DNA of 64,000 nucleotides. It comes from Methylacidiphilum kamchatkense Kam1. GTDB taxonomy: Bacteria > Verrucomicrobiota > Verrucomicrobiia > Methylacidiphilales > Methylacidiphilaceae. A program made the position numbers and the translations under genes. This document shows positions 17,740-26,520 of this stretch, piece after piece. The notes under the pieces were generated by a model, which worked only from the letters and a program-made list of their open reading frames with translations, did no database searches and had not been told where the DNA came from. The stretch lies in NCBI RefSeq assembly GCF_007475525.1, contig NZ_CP037899.1, forward strand, positions 1,488,001-1,552,000. Reading direction: 5' to 3'. How positions within the stretch are numbered: position 1 is the first letter of the stretch; each line of letters starts with the position of its first letter.

Positions 17740-17774
17740 AAAACCCTTTCTCGTCCATGGCGAGAAAGGGTTTT
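17740..17774 (-). terminator. Perfect terminator-like hairpin after pmoB1
   Basis: AAAACCCTTTCTCG pairs perfectly with CGAGAAAGGGTTTT around a 7-nt loop, with U-type tails in both directions. It lies 33 bp past the pmoB1 stop and should end the pmoC1A1B1 transcript, separating it from the pmoC2 promoter. Confidence 0.85.
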
Positions 17775-17806
17775 TAATTTCTAGTTTTTTGATGAAGCCT
17801 CTTGCC

Positions 17807-19093
17807 TTACATGCCTCCACCTATTGCCACTCCAAATTTAGGAATGACAATCTGATCAGCTATGGCATAAATCTGCCTGGTACCACTCGGATCGGTAAAG
17901 AAAAGCAGCCCCCCAAAGCGATTTGTCGTCTCGTTATACATGGTTAATCTTTGGTTTTCCCATTCAGCGCTTTGCATGGAAACTTCTATCGTTTTGGTCT
18001 CTCCTGGATTAATCGGCTCTGAAGGACTTACTTTCATTGGTCCACCATTCACTTCAGGAAAGGATGGATTCCATGTATTCCCAGGGATATCTGGATTCAA
18101 GAACCGGACATTCGCCGTCAGAAATTCTTTCAACACCACGGGCTTATCCCCAACATTTTTGACCTGGATATGAAAGGAAAGGGTTCTGCCAGGAACGTCG
18201 TAAGTCGCATCCGTAACTTCTGCCTGAATGAGTGTCGGCTCAGGAGGAAGGGGTTTTATATAATACTTCGTCTCCTGGATAGGGATGGTTACTGGATATT
18301 GTGCCTTTGTTATTAAGGCTGCGGCAGCGACTATTACAATTGTTCCAACGGTAAAAAGGAAGCAAACCTGTTTATCCAAAGGATTAAACAATTCTTCCTT
18401 TCTACCAGCAGCAACTAGTCCCAACCTTCTTGTAAATGGCTTTGCAAGCCAGTATCCTAACCATACTACCCCGATTAGCGTTGTGAATATTGTCCAGGTA
18501 ATCATTCGGGCCGTGCCATAATTTTCTAGATCAACTGTATTTCCTAACAAGGTCTTTACAGGATTAGTAAAACTTCCTTTTGTTCCCTCGATGGTCAAGA
18601 ATTCTTCTGGACCAATAAAAGGGCCAGCCCCTTCCATGCTCAGCATTGGACCCATCGGAAAGATTCCAGGATTTCTTGCTTGCAACACCATTTTGTAAGC
18701 GTATGTACCTCCTTTTTCAAGCACCACCGAATTAAACTGAAAATACTTTTCGTTTACCCAGATTGCTTTCCGTAAAACCTGAGGGCCAGGAACAAAGAAG
18801 TTAAAAAAGGAAATTCCTGTAAAAGGAATTTCTTCTGGCCATGTTGGCATCAACATGACTTTGCCAGTACAACTAAACTCTTCGCCGACTTTTACCCTAT
18901 TAGTAGGAGCAAACGAAAGAGTGTCATAAAACACAACTGTTCGCATCCGTAAGAATGCCTCCTGAGATTTTGCTCCCATCCCCTGTACCGCATAGCTCGG
19001 CGAGTGAAACCAACTCATTACAAGGCCTAGGGATAGAAAAGAAAGCAGAATTTTTTTTGTCTTAGTCGCTACATGTTCTACCATTTGATTCAC
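17807..19093 (-). CDS. pmoB: Particulate methane monooxygenase subunit B, copy 1
   Basis: About 428 residues when started at the GTG at 19093, which has AAGGAG eight bases before it and matches the GTG start of pmoB2. An ATG at 19114 lies upstream of that ribosome-binding site and is less likely. Layout: signal peptide, cupredoxin-like domain, two TM helices, second cupredoxin-like domain. As in copy 2, the proteobacterial copper-binding histidines are missing (VQGMGAKSQ at the mature N-terminus, Thr or Val at the RTIHW position, and FPMGPM at the HVH position). Third gene of pmoC1A1B1, with 33 bp separating it from pmoA1. Confidence 0.96.
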   Translation of the reverse strand: MNQMVEHVATKTKKILLSFLSLGLVMSWFHSPSYAVQGMGAKSQEAFLRMRTVVFYDTLSFAPTNRVKVGEEFSCTGKVMLMPTWPEEIPFTGISFFNFFVPGPQVLRKAIWVNEKYFQFNSVVLEKGGTYAYKMVLQARNPGIFPMGPMLSMEGAGPFIGPEEFLTIEGTKGSFTNPVKTLLGNTVDLENYGTARMITWTIFTTLIGVVWLGYWLAKPFTRRLGLVAAGRKEELFNPLDKQVCFLFTVGTIVIVAAAALITKAQYPVTIPIQETKYYIKPLPPEPTLIQAEVTDATYDVPGRTLSFHIQVKNVGDKPVVLKEFLTANVRFLNPDIPGNTWNPSFPEVNGGPMKVSPSEPINPGETKTIEVSMQSAEWENQRLTMYNETTNRFGGLLFFTDPSGTRQIYAIADQIVIPKFGVAIGGGM

Positions 19094-19126
19094 AGCTTTT
19101 CTCCTTGTCTTCATTTATTTAAACCC

Positions 19127-19864
19127 TTAGACGGTCGAATGCCTGACAAACTTTGTCGAACCAAAAAACTTCCCAAAGAACCACCACAAAAAGTACATAC
19201 AGGCTGACACAAAACCAGAGAAGAATGCAGAAACGCCAAGCACTCCCCCTGCAAAACTTCTCATCGTTCCGGTTTCCACCATGCGTATGTACTCAGGGGT
19301 AGAAGTCCGGATGTATTGATACTGGATGAGATCAGCCATACTCATAAGCTGTCCATAGTATTCCACCGGCACATGATAAGGAGCGATCATGGGCCAATTA
19401 GTTGGATAAAAAAGCCATCCCCAAAGTTCTCCGCCTACAAGCGCAGTAATGACAAAATTATTTGAAATCATTAATACCCCATCGAGAACAACCGCTTGAG
19501 GAATCAATGTCTCTGGAAAAACGAAGTTCAGAGGATAAGTACCCCAACCCCAGAAATTCCAGTACCTATTCATCCACTGGCCAAAGAAAAGGCCAACAGT
19601 GCAAAAGGTTGCTCCAATAGGCATCTTGAATTTTGTCCAAAGAATGGATTGAACAGCCGCTGGAAAAGCTATATCTGCAATTGGCGCAACCACTGGCCAC
19701 CACATCCGATCTTTCCAGTCGATCCAAAATGACCAATCCCCAGCCAATAGCATCTGATGAATATGATAGCCTCCAATAAAGGCAAAAAACATGGAAACAA
19801 TAACAACAATGTCAAATTTTCTTTCAAGAATCCTTGCTTCTGCATTCGCTTGTGCAAGTTGCAT
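19127..19864 (-). CDS. pmoA: Particulate methane monooxygenase subunit A, copy 1
   Basis: A 245-residue membrane protein starting at the ATG at 19864, directly preceded by GGAGG. The open frame extends 41 codons further upstream into the end of pmoC1, but that extension has no counterpart in copy 2, which is also 245 residues. Landmarks: AGDWSFWIDWKDRMWWPVV and RYWNFWGW. It is highly similar to copy 2, the differences lying mainly in the TM helices. It forms part of the membrane portion of pMMO. Confidence 0.97.
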   Translation of the reverse strand: MQLAQANAEARILERKFDIVVIVSMFFAFIGGYHIHQMLLAGDWSFWIDWKDRMWWPVVAPIADIAFPAAVQSILWTKFKMPIGATFCTVGLFFGQWMNRYWNFWGWGTYPLNFVFPETLIPQAVVLDGVLMISNNFVITALVGGELWGWLFYPTNWPMIAPYHVPVEYYGQLMSMADLIQYQYIRTSTPEYIRMVETGTMRSFAGGVLGVSAFFSGFVSACMYFLWWFFGKFFGSTKFVRHSTV

Positions 19865-19885
19865 GTATCCTCCAATCTGTTTTTT

Positions 19886-19917
19886 TAGGGGCGGTAATTG
19901 AGTGTGAACCGCCCCTA
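19886..19917. other. Hairpin between pmoC1 and pmoA1
   Basis: TAGGGGCGGT and ACCGCCCCTA form a perfect 10-bp G/C-rich stem with a 12-nt loop, 44 bp past the pmoC1 stop. On the pmo strand an A tract, not a U tract, follows. It occupies the same place as the hairpins after pmoC2 and pmoC3 but differs in sequence. Confidence 0.75.
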
Positions 19918-19961
19918 ATGGAATCATTTTTTGATTTTGATTTTTCTTTTCGATTCCCCTT

Positions 19962-20789
19962 TCAGACTTCGCAGTAAGCTGGATCAACCGATTTTTCGGG
20001 TTCTTCCATTACTTTTAATGGCGAAGTAGCTGTTTTCCCTAAATAGACCTGCTTGATCAACTCATAGACCCTAGGACATGCCTGGAGCCAAACCCCCATG
20101 ATCGCTAATGCGCCCCATCCAAAGGCCACAAAACCCCAGTGGAGTGGAGCCACAAAAAGTTCCTCCATAAACCAACGGGTATGACCGAATTCGTTCAATC
20201 CCACATTAGGAAAGATCATCAGCGGGGATCCAACAAGTACCGCGTAGGGAATAGAAAAAGACCTAGCAAACATGGGCAGCCTGGTTATGGCATACATGAA
20301 GGACCCTACTCCTAGTATTATATATATAGGATAGCTTTGATAGAACTCGATGATATGACTTGGAGTAAAATCCGTATCACGAATCACCGTTTGATGCCAT
20401 GTCCCATCTTGCTCAGTAAAGTAACTGGCTCCCCAGTAAAGTCCTACCGTATAGACCACAATAAACAGTCCAAGATTCCAGTACCTTCTGAGTTCTTCGA
20501 CAGGAGAAATATTTTCTAAATTTCTATCCCTAGTCACCCATAGCCAGGTGCATACGGCAATGAAAGCCAACGCCTCCAAAGCCAGTTCTGCTATAAGCAG
20601 ATTCATCCAATAGGTCTGATACTCAGGGGAGGTATAATCCAGCCCTTTTGTAAAAGCAAATGCTCTTTCATATAGATTGACCAGAATATACCAACCGCTA
20701 AGTAGACCAATACCCAACCACATTCGATTCCATGAAAAAAGCGATCTTTCAGGAATCGCAATAGTCGTAGCAGTTGTTGCTTGTGCCAT
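19962..20789 (-). CDS. pmoC: Particulate methane monooxygenase subunit C, copy 1
   Basis: A 275-residue membrane subunit, more diverged from pmoC2 and pmoC3 than they are from each other. All ligands are kept: Asp and His in QDGTWH, His in TPSH, Asn and His in NEFGH, and His in APLH. A TAGGAGG lies upstream of the ATG. First gene of pmoC1A1B1. Two complete operons with diverged sequences are usually differentially regulated, for example by oxygen or methane supply; which condition applies here cannot be read from the DNA. Confidence 0.97.
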   Translation of the reverse strand: MAQATTATTIAIPERSLFSWNRMWLGIGLLSGWYILVNLYERAFAFTKGLDYTSPEYQTYWMNLLIAELALEALAFIAVCTWLWVTRDRNLENISPVEELRRYWNLGLFIVVYTVGLYWGASYFTEQDGTWHQTVIRDTDFTPSHIIEFYQSYPIYIILGVGSFMYAITRLPMFARSFSIPYAVLVGSPLMIFPNVGLNEFGHTRWFMEELFVAPLHWGFVAFGWGALAIMGVWLQACPRVYELIKQVYLGKTATSPLKVMEEPEKSVDPAYCEV

Positions 20790-20822
20790 AGAATTCCTCC
20801 TATTTAGTTATTCATACCTAAC

Positions 20823-20853
20823 GGCTTTCATTTTTATATTGAAAACGAAAGCC
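20823..20853. promoter_or_regulatory. Inverted repeat in the pmoC1 leader
   Basis: GGCTTTC and GAAAGCC form a 7-bp stem, with an inner TTTT/AAAA extension, about 35 bp before the pmoC1 start. It is probably a 5' UTR hairpin or operator. Its sequence differs from the leader repeats of the other pmoC copies. Confidence 0.45.
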
Positions 20854-21694
20854 AATAATTGAAGCCGGTATGCCAACCAGACTTCATTTGCAACCGTAAT
20901 ATCTATATTCTTTTTAGGCAATTAGTGAGATGGAGGAAAATGATGGATTATAACTTAGGTGTTATCTCCTATTAAAAGAGGGAATGTTCGTATCGCTATG
21001 TCCGAAATCCTTTGAAAAGGAAATGATGATGAGGATTTTCTGATAAACATTGTATTTGTATATGCATATCATATTTATATATATAATCATATTTTTTTAT
21101 ATGTTTTTTTTGTCGTAGCTATTGTATTTATAATCATCCTATTTATTATTTTACCCTAATAATAATTCAGTCCCTACGAAAAGGACTATAACCTAATATA
21201 AATTAGGCAGATCCAGTATCTTCGCATTTAAAAATGGGCAGTCCTCTATCCCCTTCCAACTGAAGCTATAAAAACCTGAGACCTGTATTTTAAGGCAACC
21301 TCCTATGATCAGCGGTTTTTCGAAAGGGAATAGAGAAGCCATTTTGGAAAGGATCCTACTTGTTAAAAGGAAAAATCAGACCCTATTAGCCCTTTATGAT
21401 ATTTAGATGTATTGCCCTTCTCAAGGGATTATGGCGCTGTCTGTATAAAAAAGAGCAGCTGGACAAAAAAGACTTGCCCGCAGAGAGGCACTGGATAGGC
21501 TCTTTTCTGGTTGTTTCCTTCAAATAGTAAATATCCTTGCTAGGAGAAGATGCCTATTTGTTTTCTTTCTGTTATCCTCGTTTCAAGTGCTTTAGTTTAC
21601 AAGCCATAAAACATAATTGTTAAGGCACCTATCGGCGCTTTGAACCTATCCACTCAAATGGGGATGGGATTCCATAGATACTCTTTTAAAAAAA
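20854..21694. other. Intergenic region between the response regulator and pmoC1
   Basis: About 840 bp. The half near pmoC1 (to about 21160) is extremely A/T rich with runs of TATAT and probably holds the pmoC1 promoter. The far half has CCTAAT/ATTAGG (about 21193-21208) as a small inverted repeat and otherwise only short broken frames without recognisable domains. I see no RNA gene in it. Confidence 0.45.
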
Positions 21695-22393
21695 TTAGCT
21701 TTTTGTAGGCAGCGTATTGGAATCGACACCACTTGTTTGAGATTGCTGCCAAGAAATGGCATAATGAACAAGTTGAGGACCGCTTTTGAGATAGAGTTTT
21801 TGTTTAATGCTCGCTCGGTAAGCTTCTACAGTTTTTACACTCAAGCTCAATTGCTCAGCAATCTGTCTACTCCCATACCCCTTGCCTATTAATTGAAAAA
21901 CTTCAAATTCCCGGTCGCTTAAAGCTTCAATAGGACTAATCGACAACGCTTTTCTTTTGCCAGAAACCCCTTGGAGGATGCGGTTAGCTACTTGATCACT
22001 TACAGAAATTCCCCCAGCCATAACTTTCTGAAGAGCAGCAATCAATTTTTCTCCTCCTTCACTCTTCATGAGATATCCACGAGCTCCTGCTCGCAAAACT
22101 CTTTCCGCATATAATGACTCTTCATGCATAGACAAAACGAAAATGGCAATATCCGGATAGACCGCATGGATATCTTTAATAAGTTCCAGACCGCTCTTTC
22201 CAGGAAGAGAAATGTCTACCAGCACAAGGTCAGGCTGTGTTTTTTCTATTAGTTCAAAACCCTCATGAGCGTTTTTTGCTGTTCCACACACACTCATTCC
22301 AGGTGTAGAATTAATCAGCTGACAGAGCCCTTCTCTCAATATCGTGTGATCATCGACTATTAAAACTTTGTGTATTTTCTCATTCTGAATCAT
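21695..22393 (-). CDS. NarL/FixJ-type response regulator
   Basis: A 232-residue protein. The N-terminal receiver domain has the acidic pair Asp14-Asp15, the phospho-acceptor Asp60 in LVLVDISLP, and a Lys in YLMKS. The C-terminal LuxR-type helix-turn-helix (about 150-215) includes LSDREFEVFQLIGKGYGSRQ and a recognition helix in LSLSVKTVEAYRA. It is a transcription factor activated by phosphorylation. A GGGAG ribosome site supports the start. No kinase gene is adjacent. It lies on the same strand as, and directly upstream of, the pmo locus, so it is a candidate pmo regulator by position only. Confidence 0.92.
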   Translation of the reverse strand: MIQNEKIHKVLIVDDHTILREGLCQLINSTPGMSVCGTAKNAHEGFELIEKTQPDLVLVDISLPGKSGLELIKDIHAVYPDIAIFVLSMHEESLYAERVLRAGARGYLMKSEGGEKLIAALQKVMAGGISVSDQVANRILQGVSGKRKALSISPIEALSDREFEVFQLIGKGYGSRQIAEQLSLSVKTVEAYRASIKQKLYLKSGPQLVHYAISWQQSQTSGVDSNTLPTKS

Positions 22394-22489
22394 ATATTCT
22401 CCCTCAGCATATAGTCTTACTATAAACTATACTATGAACGGTAGCAATTTTCTATTATTAGTAATTGCATATAAAATTTTTTATTATTT

Positions 22490-23599
22490 TTAATAAAGCC
22501 TTTTTTTAAACAAAAACCAGCTAAAACTCATGCTTATAAAGCCAATAATCAAAAGAGGAAAATATTGAGTCCACAAAGTATCCAATCCCCTACCTTCTAG
22601 GAAAACACCTCGAACAATGATGAGAAAATACCGCATAGGATTAAGATAGGTCAGCATTTGGATCGACTCAGGCATATTGCGAATAGGAGTAGAAAAACCA
22701 GATAATATGATAGAGGGAACCAAAAAGAAAAACACTCCAAGGAGAGCCTGTTGTTGAGTGGACGCAATGGAAGAAATGGCAAGCTCTATCCCAATGATGG
22801 CAAAGAGAAAAAAAAGAAGCCCTAAATAAAGAACCAATATATCTCCATTAAAAGGAATTCTAAACCAAAGAAGAGCAGCAAGCAAAATAAGGGTAGCCTC
22901 GAGTAAAGCAAAAATCAAACCTGGAATGGTTTTACCTATCAGAATTTCTATTGGCCTAAGGGGAGTAACAAGCAACTGATCAAAAGTGCCCATTTCTTTT
23001 TCTCGGGCAATGGAAAGTCCAATGGTCATGGCCGAAACGACAAAAGTCAAAATAGCAATCAATCCTGGAACAATAAACCATTGGGAAAGAAGATTTGGGT
23101 TGTGCAAGGCACGAAAAGAAATTTGGGAAACAGGAGCATTCCCTCCATTGCGTTTCAGCCAATCGGCATTGTAATCAGCAATGATTTGATTAGCATAGCC
23201 AGAGAGAATAGCTGCCGTATTAGAATTTCTTCCATCTATGATCAACTGGACTTTTCCACTCCTTCCAGAAAGTAGATCACGATCAAATCGCTGATCGATA
23301 TGGAGCACGAAAAGGACATTTCTTTTTTGAATTTCATCGGTAAGCTGGGATTCATTAAAAATTTCCTTTTTTAAGATAAAGACTGGAGAGCCTTTAAATT
23401 TCGAAATCAATTCTCTGGAATGGTACGTTCTATTTTCGTCATACAGAGCAAAGGAAACTTTAAAAAGATCAAAGGTTGCGGCGTAGCCAAAGACAAACAT
23501 TTGAATGACTGGGGGAACGATGAGAACAAACCGACTCCGTGGATCCCGTATAAACACAAGGATTTCTTTAATAATCAATCCAACAACCCGGTTCCACAT
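22490..23599 (-). CDS. ABC-2 type exporter permease (YbhR-like)
   Basis: About 369 residues from the ATG at 23599. The frame opens much further upstream, but that part overlaps the 3' end of the preceding permease in another frame and reads as spurious. One N-terminal TM (about 25-45) is followed by a large extracytoplasmic domain and five TM helices in the C-terminal half, including the family-typical REKEMGTFDQLLVTPL stretch. The partner permease ends 43 bp upstream. The two permeases would form the membrane part of an exporter driven by the double ATPase at 24764-26514. Substrate unknown; relatives export cationic compounds or drugs. Confidence 0.9.
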   Translation of the reverse strand: MWNRVVGLIIKEILVFIRDPRSRFVLIVPPVIQMFVFGYAATFDLFKVSFALYDENRTYHSRELISKFKGSPVFILKKEIFNESQLTDEIQKRNVLFVLHIDQRFDRDLLSGRSGKVQLIIDGRNSNTAAILSGYANQIIADYNADWLKRNGGNAPVSQISFRALHNPNLLSQWFIVPGLIAILTFVVSAMTIGLSIAREKEMGTFDQLLVTPLRPIEILIGKTIPGLIFALLEATLILLAALLWFRIPFNGDILVLYLGLLFFLFAIIGIELAISSIASTQQQALLGVFFFLVPSIILSGFSTPIRNMPESIQMLTYLNPMRYFLIIVRGVFLEGRGLDTLWTQYFPLLIIGFISMSFSWFLFKKRLY

Positions 23600-23642
23600 A
23601 TTTTTTTTACTTCTTCTCTCTACTCTTCTCTGCCCTCTGCCT

Positions 23643-24767
23643 TTATTCCAATCGTCTTTTCCACAACAAATAAGAAACCCCATTGATAGCAATAGCAAAA
23701 AGGACCAGCACCGAGAGGTTTCCAACCAATACACTCCAGACATTCCCAGCCAGGAAAAGGGTTTGAAGAATTGAAACAAAATATCTAGCTGGGAACAGAA
23801 GAGTAAAAAACTGGATACCAACGGGCATGGAGTTAATATCGAAAATAAAACCAGAAAGCATGAAGGCCGGCAAAAAACTAGTAACGATTGCGACCATGCT
23901 TGCAACAAAAGAGTTTTTCGAAAGATTTGAAATCAATACGCCAATTCCCAGTACCGCAAGCAGGAAAAAGATCGAGGAAAGAAAAAGAACCCAAAAAGAT
24001 CCTCTAAAAGGTACTTTAAAAAGAAAGACAGCCAGCAAAAAAGAAAATAACATCCCTCCCATTCCAAGTGCAAAATAGGGCAGGAGTTTGCCAATGAAAT
24101 GTTCTAACTTCGTCAGAGGGGTGGCAAGCATGGCTTCCATGGTTCCTCTTTCCCACTCTCTGGCAACAACTAAAGCAGTAAGCAAAGCTCCAACCACCGT
24201 CATGTTAATGACAATGATGCCTGGAACTAGATAATTCTTTGTAATCAGAGCAGGATTAAACCAAACTCGGATTTCTTGGCTAACGGGCAAGTTTACTTGT
24301 AGGTTCCGATCAATTTTTTCCCGTTTGAGCCAATCCATCCATACTCCCAATAGATAGCCTTCGATTAGCCGAGCGGTGTTGGCATCCGTTCCATTGACTA
24401 TTGTCTGGATCCTTCCTTTATCAAAAGCCAAAGATTCTCTATTCCAATTACCCCTTAACCAGACGATGCCCAAAAGTCGACCTTCCTCAAAATCAAACTC
24501 TGCCTTTTGGATTGTCTCATAGGATATTGGAGAAAAGTAGATGGAATTTTTAAGACTAGATTCAAAACTAGACGAAAGGCTTGTGGGACGCTCCACAACC
24601 ACTCCAATTGGTAGGTGGATCGCATCTAGAGAAATGCCATATCCAAACAAAAAAAGTAAGATCGAAGGGAGCACAAAAGCAATACCAAAGCTTGATGGAT
24701 CTCGTAGAATTTCGATCCATTCCTTTTGAATAAATCCAAAGAGTCGTTGATTAAAAAAAAAATTCAA
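23643..24767 (-). CDS. ABC-2 type exporter permease (YbhS-like)
   Basis: A 374-residue permease with one N-terminal TM, a large extracytoplasmic region and about five C-terminal TM helices. The EWERGTMEAMLATPLTKLEH segment (about 207-227) is the characteristic cytoplasmic loop of this family. The start overlaps the ATPase stop by four bases, indicating translational coupling. It works with the neighbouring permease, the double ATPase, the HlyD-like adaptor and the TolC-like protein as a tripartite efflux system across both membranes. Confidence 0.92.
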   Translation of the reverse strand: MNFFFNQRLFGFIQKEWIEILRDPSSFGIAFVLPSILLFLFGYGISLDAIHLPIGVVVERPTSLSSSFESSLKNSIYFSPISYETIQKAEFDFEEGRLLGIVWLRGNWNRESLAFDKGRIQTIVNGTDANTARLIEGYLLGVWMDWLKREKIDRNLQVNLPVSQEIRVWFNPALITKNYLVPGIIVINMTVVGALLTALVVAREWERGTMEAMLATPLTKLEHFIGKLLPYFALGMGGMLFSFLLAVFLFKVPFRGSFWVLFLSSIFFLLAVLGIGVLISNLSKNSFVASMVAIVTSFLPAFMLSGFIFDINSMPVGIQFFTLLFPARYFVSILQTLFLAGNVWSVLVGNLSVLVLFAIAINGVSYLLWKRRLE

Positions 24768-26514
24768 TTTTCCTCTTTACTCTGTTCTATCAATCCTATG
24801 AACGCATCCTCTATAGTAGGGGTAGGATTGTCCACAGTTTGAAAAGGTTTTTTAATCTCTTGAGGACTACCTTCGATCAAAATTTTCCCCCTTGAAATGA
24901 TCACTAGCCGGTCACAATACTCGGCTTCTTCCAAATAATGGGTGGTGATAAGTAAAGTAGTATTCCGCCTTGAGAAACGGATCATTCTTATCCAAAATTC
25001 TCTTCGACTTTGAGGATCCATTCCAGAAGTCGGTTCGTCAAGAAAAAGAATATCCGGATCATGCAAAGTAGCACAAGCGATAGCCAACCTTTTCTGAAAT
25101 CCTAAAGGAATCCGCCCAGCGTCACTATCCAGAACCGATCCAAGCTCATACTCTTCAATTACCGAAGCAATCCGCTTTTTTTGTTTTTCACCTGAGAGAT
25201 CATAAGCCCGGGAAAAAAATAGGAGATTTTGAAAAACGCTTAAATTGGTATAAAGGGAGAACTTTTGGGAGACATAGCCGATTCGAGAACGAGCGGATGC
25301 TGGAGAAGTCCTCAAATCGAAACCACTTACAGATACCTTTCCTTCTGAGGGAGGCAACAGGCCACAGAGCATTCGAAATGTGGTCGATTTACCTGCTCCA
25401 TTTGGTCCCAAGATTCCAAAAATTTCTCCTAGATTAACCGAAAAGCTTATTTTTTTACAGCTTCAAATTTTCCAAAAAACCGGGAGAGCCTCTCTACAAC
25501 AATTACTTTTTCCATGGATCGCTCTTTTCTTTTCTCTTTCAAAGCTGTCTCTTCTTTGGAGGATAAGAGAGAGGGTTGTTGTCTTTGAGGATAAAAAGAC
25601 AATACACAATCAGCAATTTTTCTTTCTGCAGGAATAGCAACAATCCCAAATTTTTCATTTTCCTTTAAGAATGTATCTATTTTGTCCTTTTGAAGCAGAA
25701 CTCTTATATATTTTCCTTCGAAAGAATGATCGATCACGGAAGGATCTGACGAAATTTCCAATAAAAGTTCTTTTGAATCCATTTTCTCCGAATGAATCAA
25801 TAAAACGATACCCCTTGCATTTTCTTCTAAATACGAAGGACTTCCTTGGACAAGTTTTTGTCCTTTGTCCAAAAGGAGGATATCCTGGCAATACCGGGCT
25901 TCCCCTAAATAAGAAGTACTGATCACCACAGAAAGTCCACGATCTTTGACTAGATCAAACAAGATTTTCCAAAGTTCTCTTCTGGACAAAGGGTCTACGC
26001 CAACGGTCGGTTCATCCAGCAACAACAGCTTTGGGGAAGAAAGTAGCACTGAGGATAAGGCTAGTTTTTGTTTCATTCCGCCAGAAAGGCTTCCGGCAAG
26101 TCTTTTCATAAACTGGCTAAGCCCAGACATAGCCAGCAGTTCCCTAAACCTCTCTTCTCTTTCATTTTTTGGCAGACAGTAGAGATCAGCATACAACCGG
26201 AGATTTTCTTCTACAGTCAAATCTTCATAGAGCCCAAAATTCTGAGGCATATAGCCTAGCTGAGCTGACAAAGCCTCTTTATTTTCTATGGGACTAAGCC
26301 CAAGAACTTCGATCTGCCCACAGTCCGGTACATACATTCCAGAGAGAAGACGCAATAGGGTACTTTTGCCTGAGCCATCAGGGCCGACAATCCCGGTTAT
26401 TATTCCAGAGCCAATTGTAGAAGAAAGCTCCTTGATTGCAAAATGCTTTCCTCTCACTGTTTGAAAGGATTTACTTACATTCTGTAATCGAACACAGTAG
26501 GATTTTCCATCCAT
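24764..26514 (-). CDS. Double ABC ATPase (YbhF-like), frame interrupted at an A7 tract
   Basis: Two ATP-binding cassettes in two frames. The first (from 26514) has Walker A GPDGSGKST, signature LSGGMKQKLAL, and Walker B LLLLDEP. It ends in FEAVKK and a stop at 25447. Read one base back at the heptamer A-AAA-AAA, it continues ISFSVNLGEIFGILG into the second cassette, which has GPNGAGKST, LGFQKRLAIA in place of a canonical LSGGQ, and ILFLDEP. Family members such as YbhF carry both cassettes in one chain, so the pieces belong together. The break can be programmed -1 frameshifting, transcriptional slippage, a true mutation or a sequencing error. On its own the second cassette would start right before its Walker A and lack its first strands. 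Confidence 0.85.
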
Positions 26515-26520
26515 AAGGGC

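Noticed and set aside
19865-19987. 41-codon N-terminal extension of PmoA1
   Set aside because: A GGAGG stands directly before the ATG at 19864, and PmoA2 has exactly the shorter length.
23600-23908. N-terminal extension of the YbhR-like permease
   Set aside because: It overlaps the end of the preceding permease in another frame, and the family-like protein begins at the ATG at 23599.
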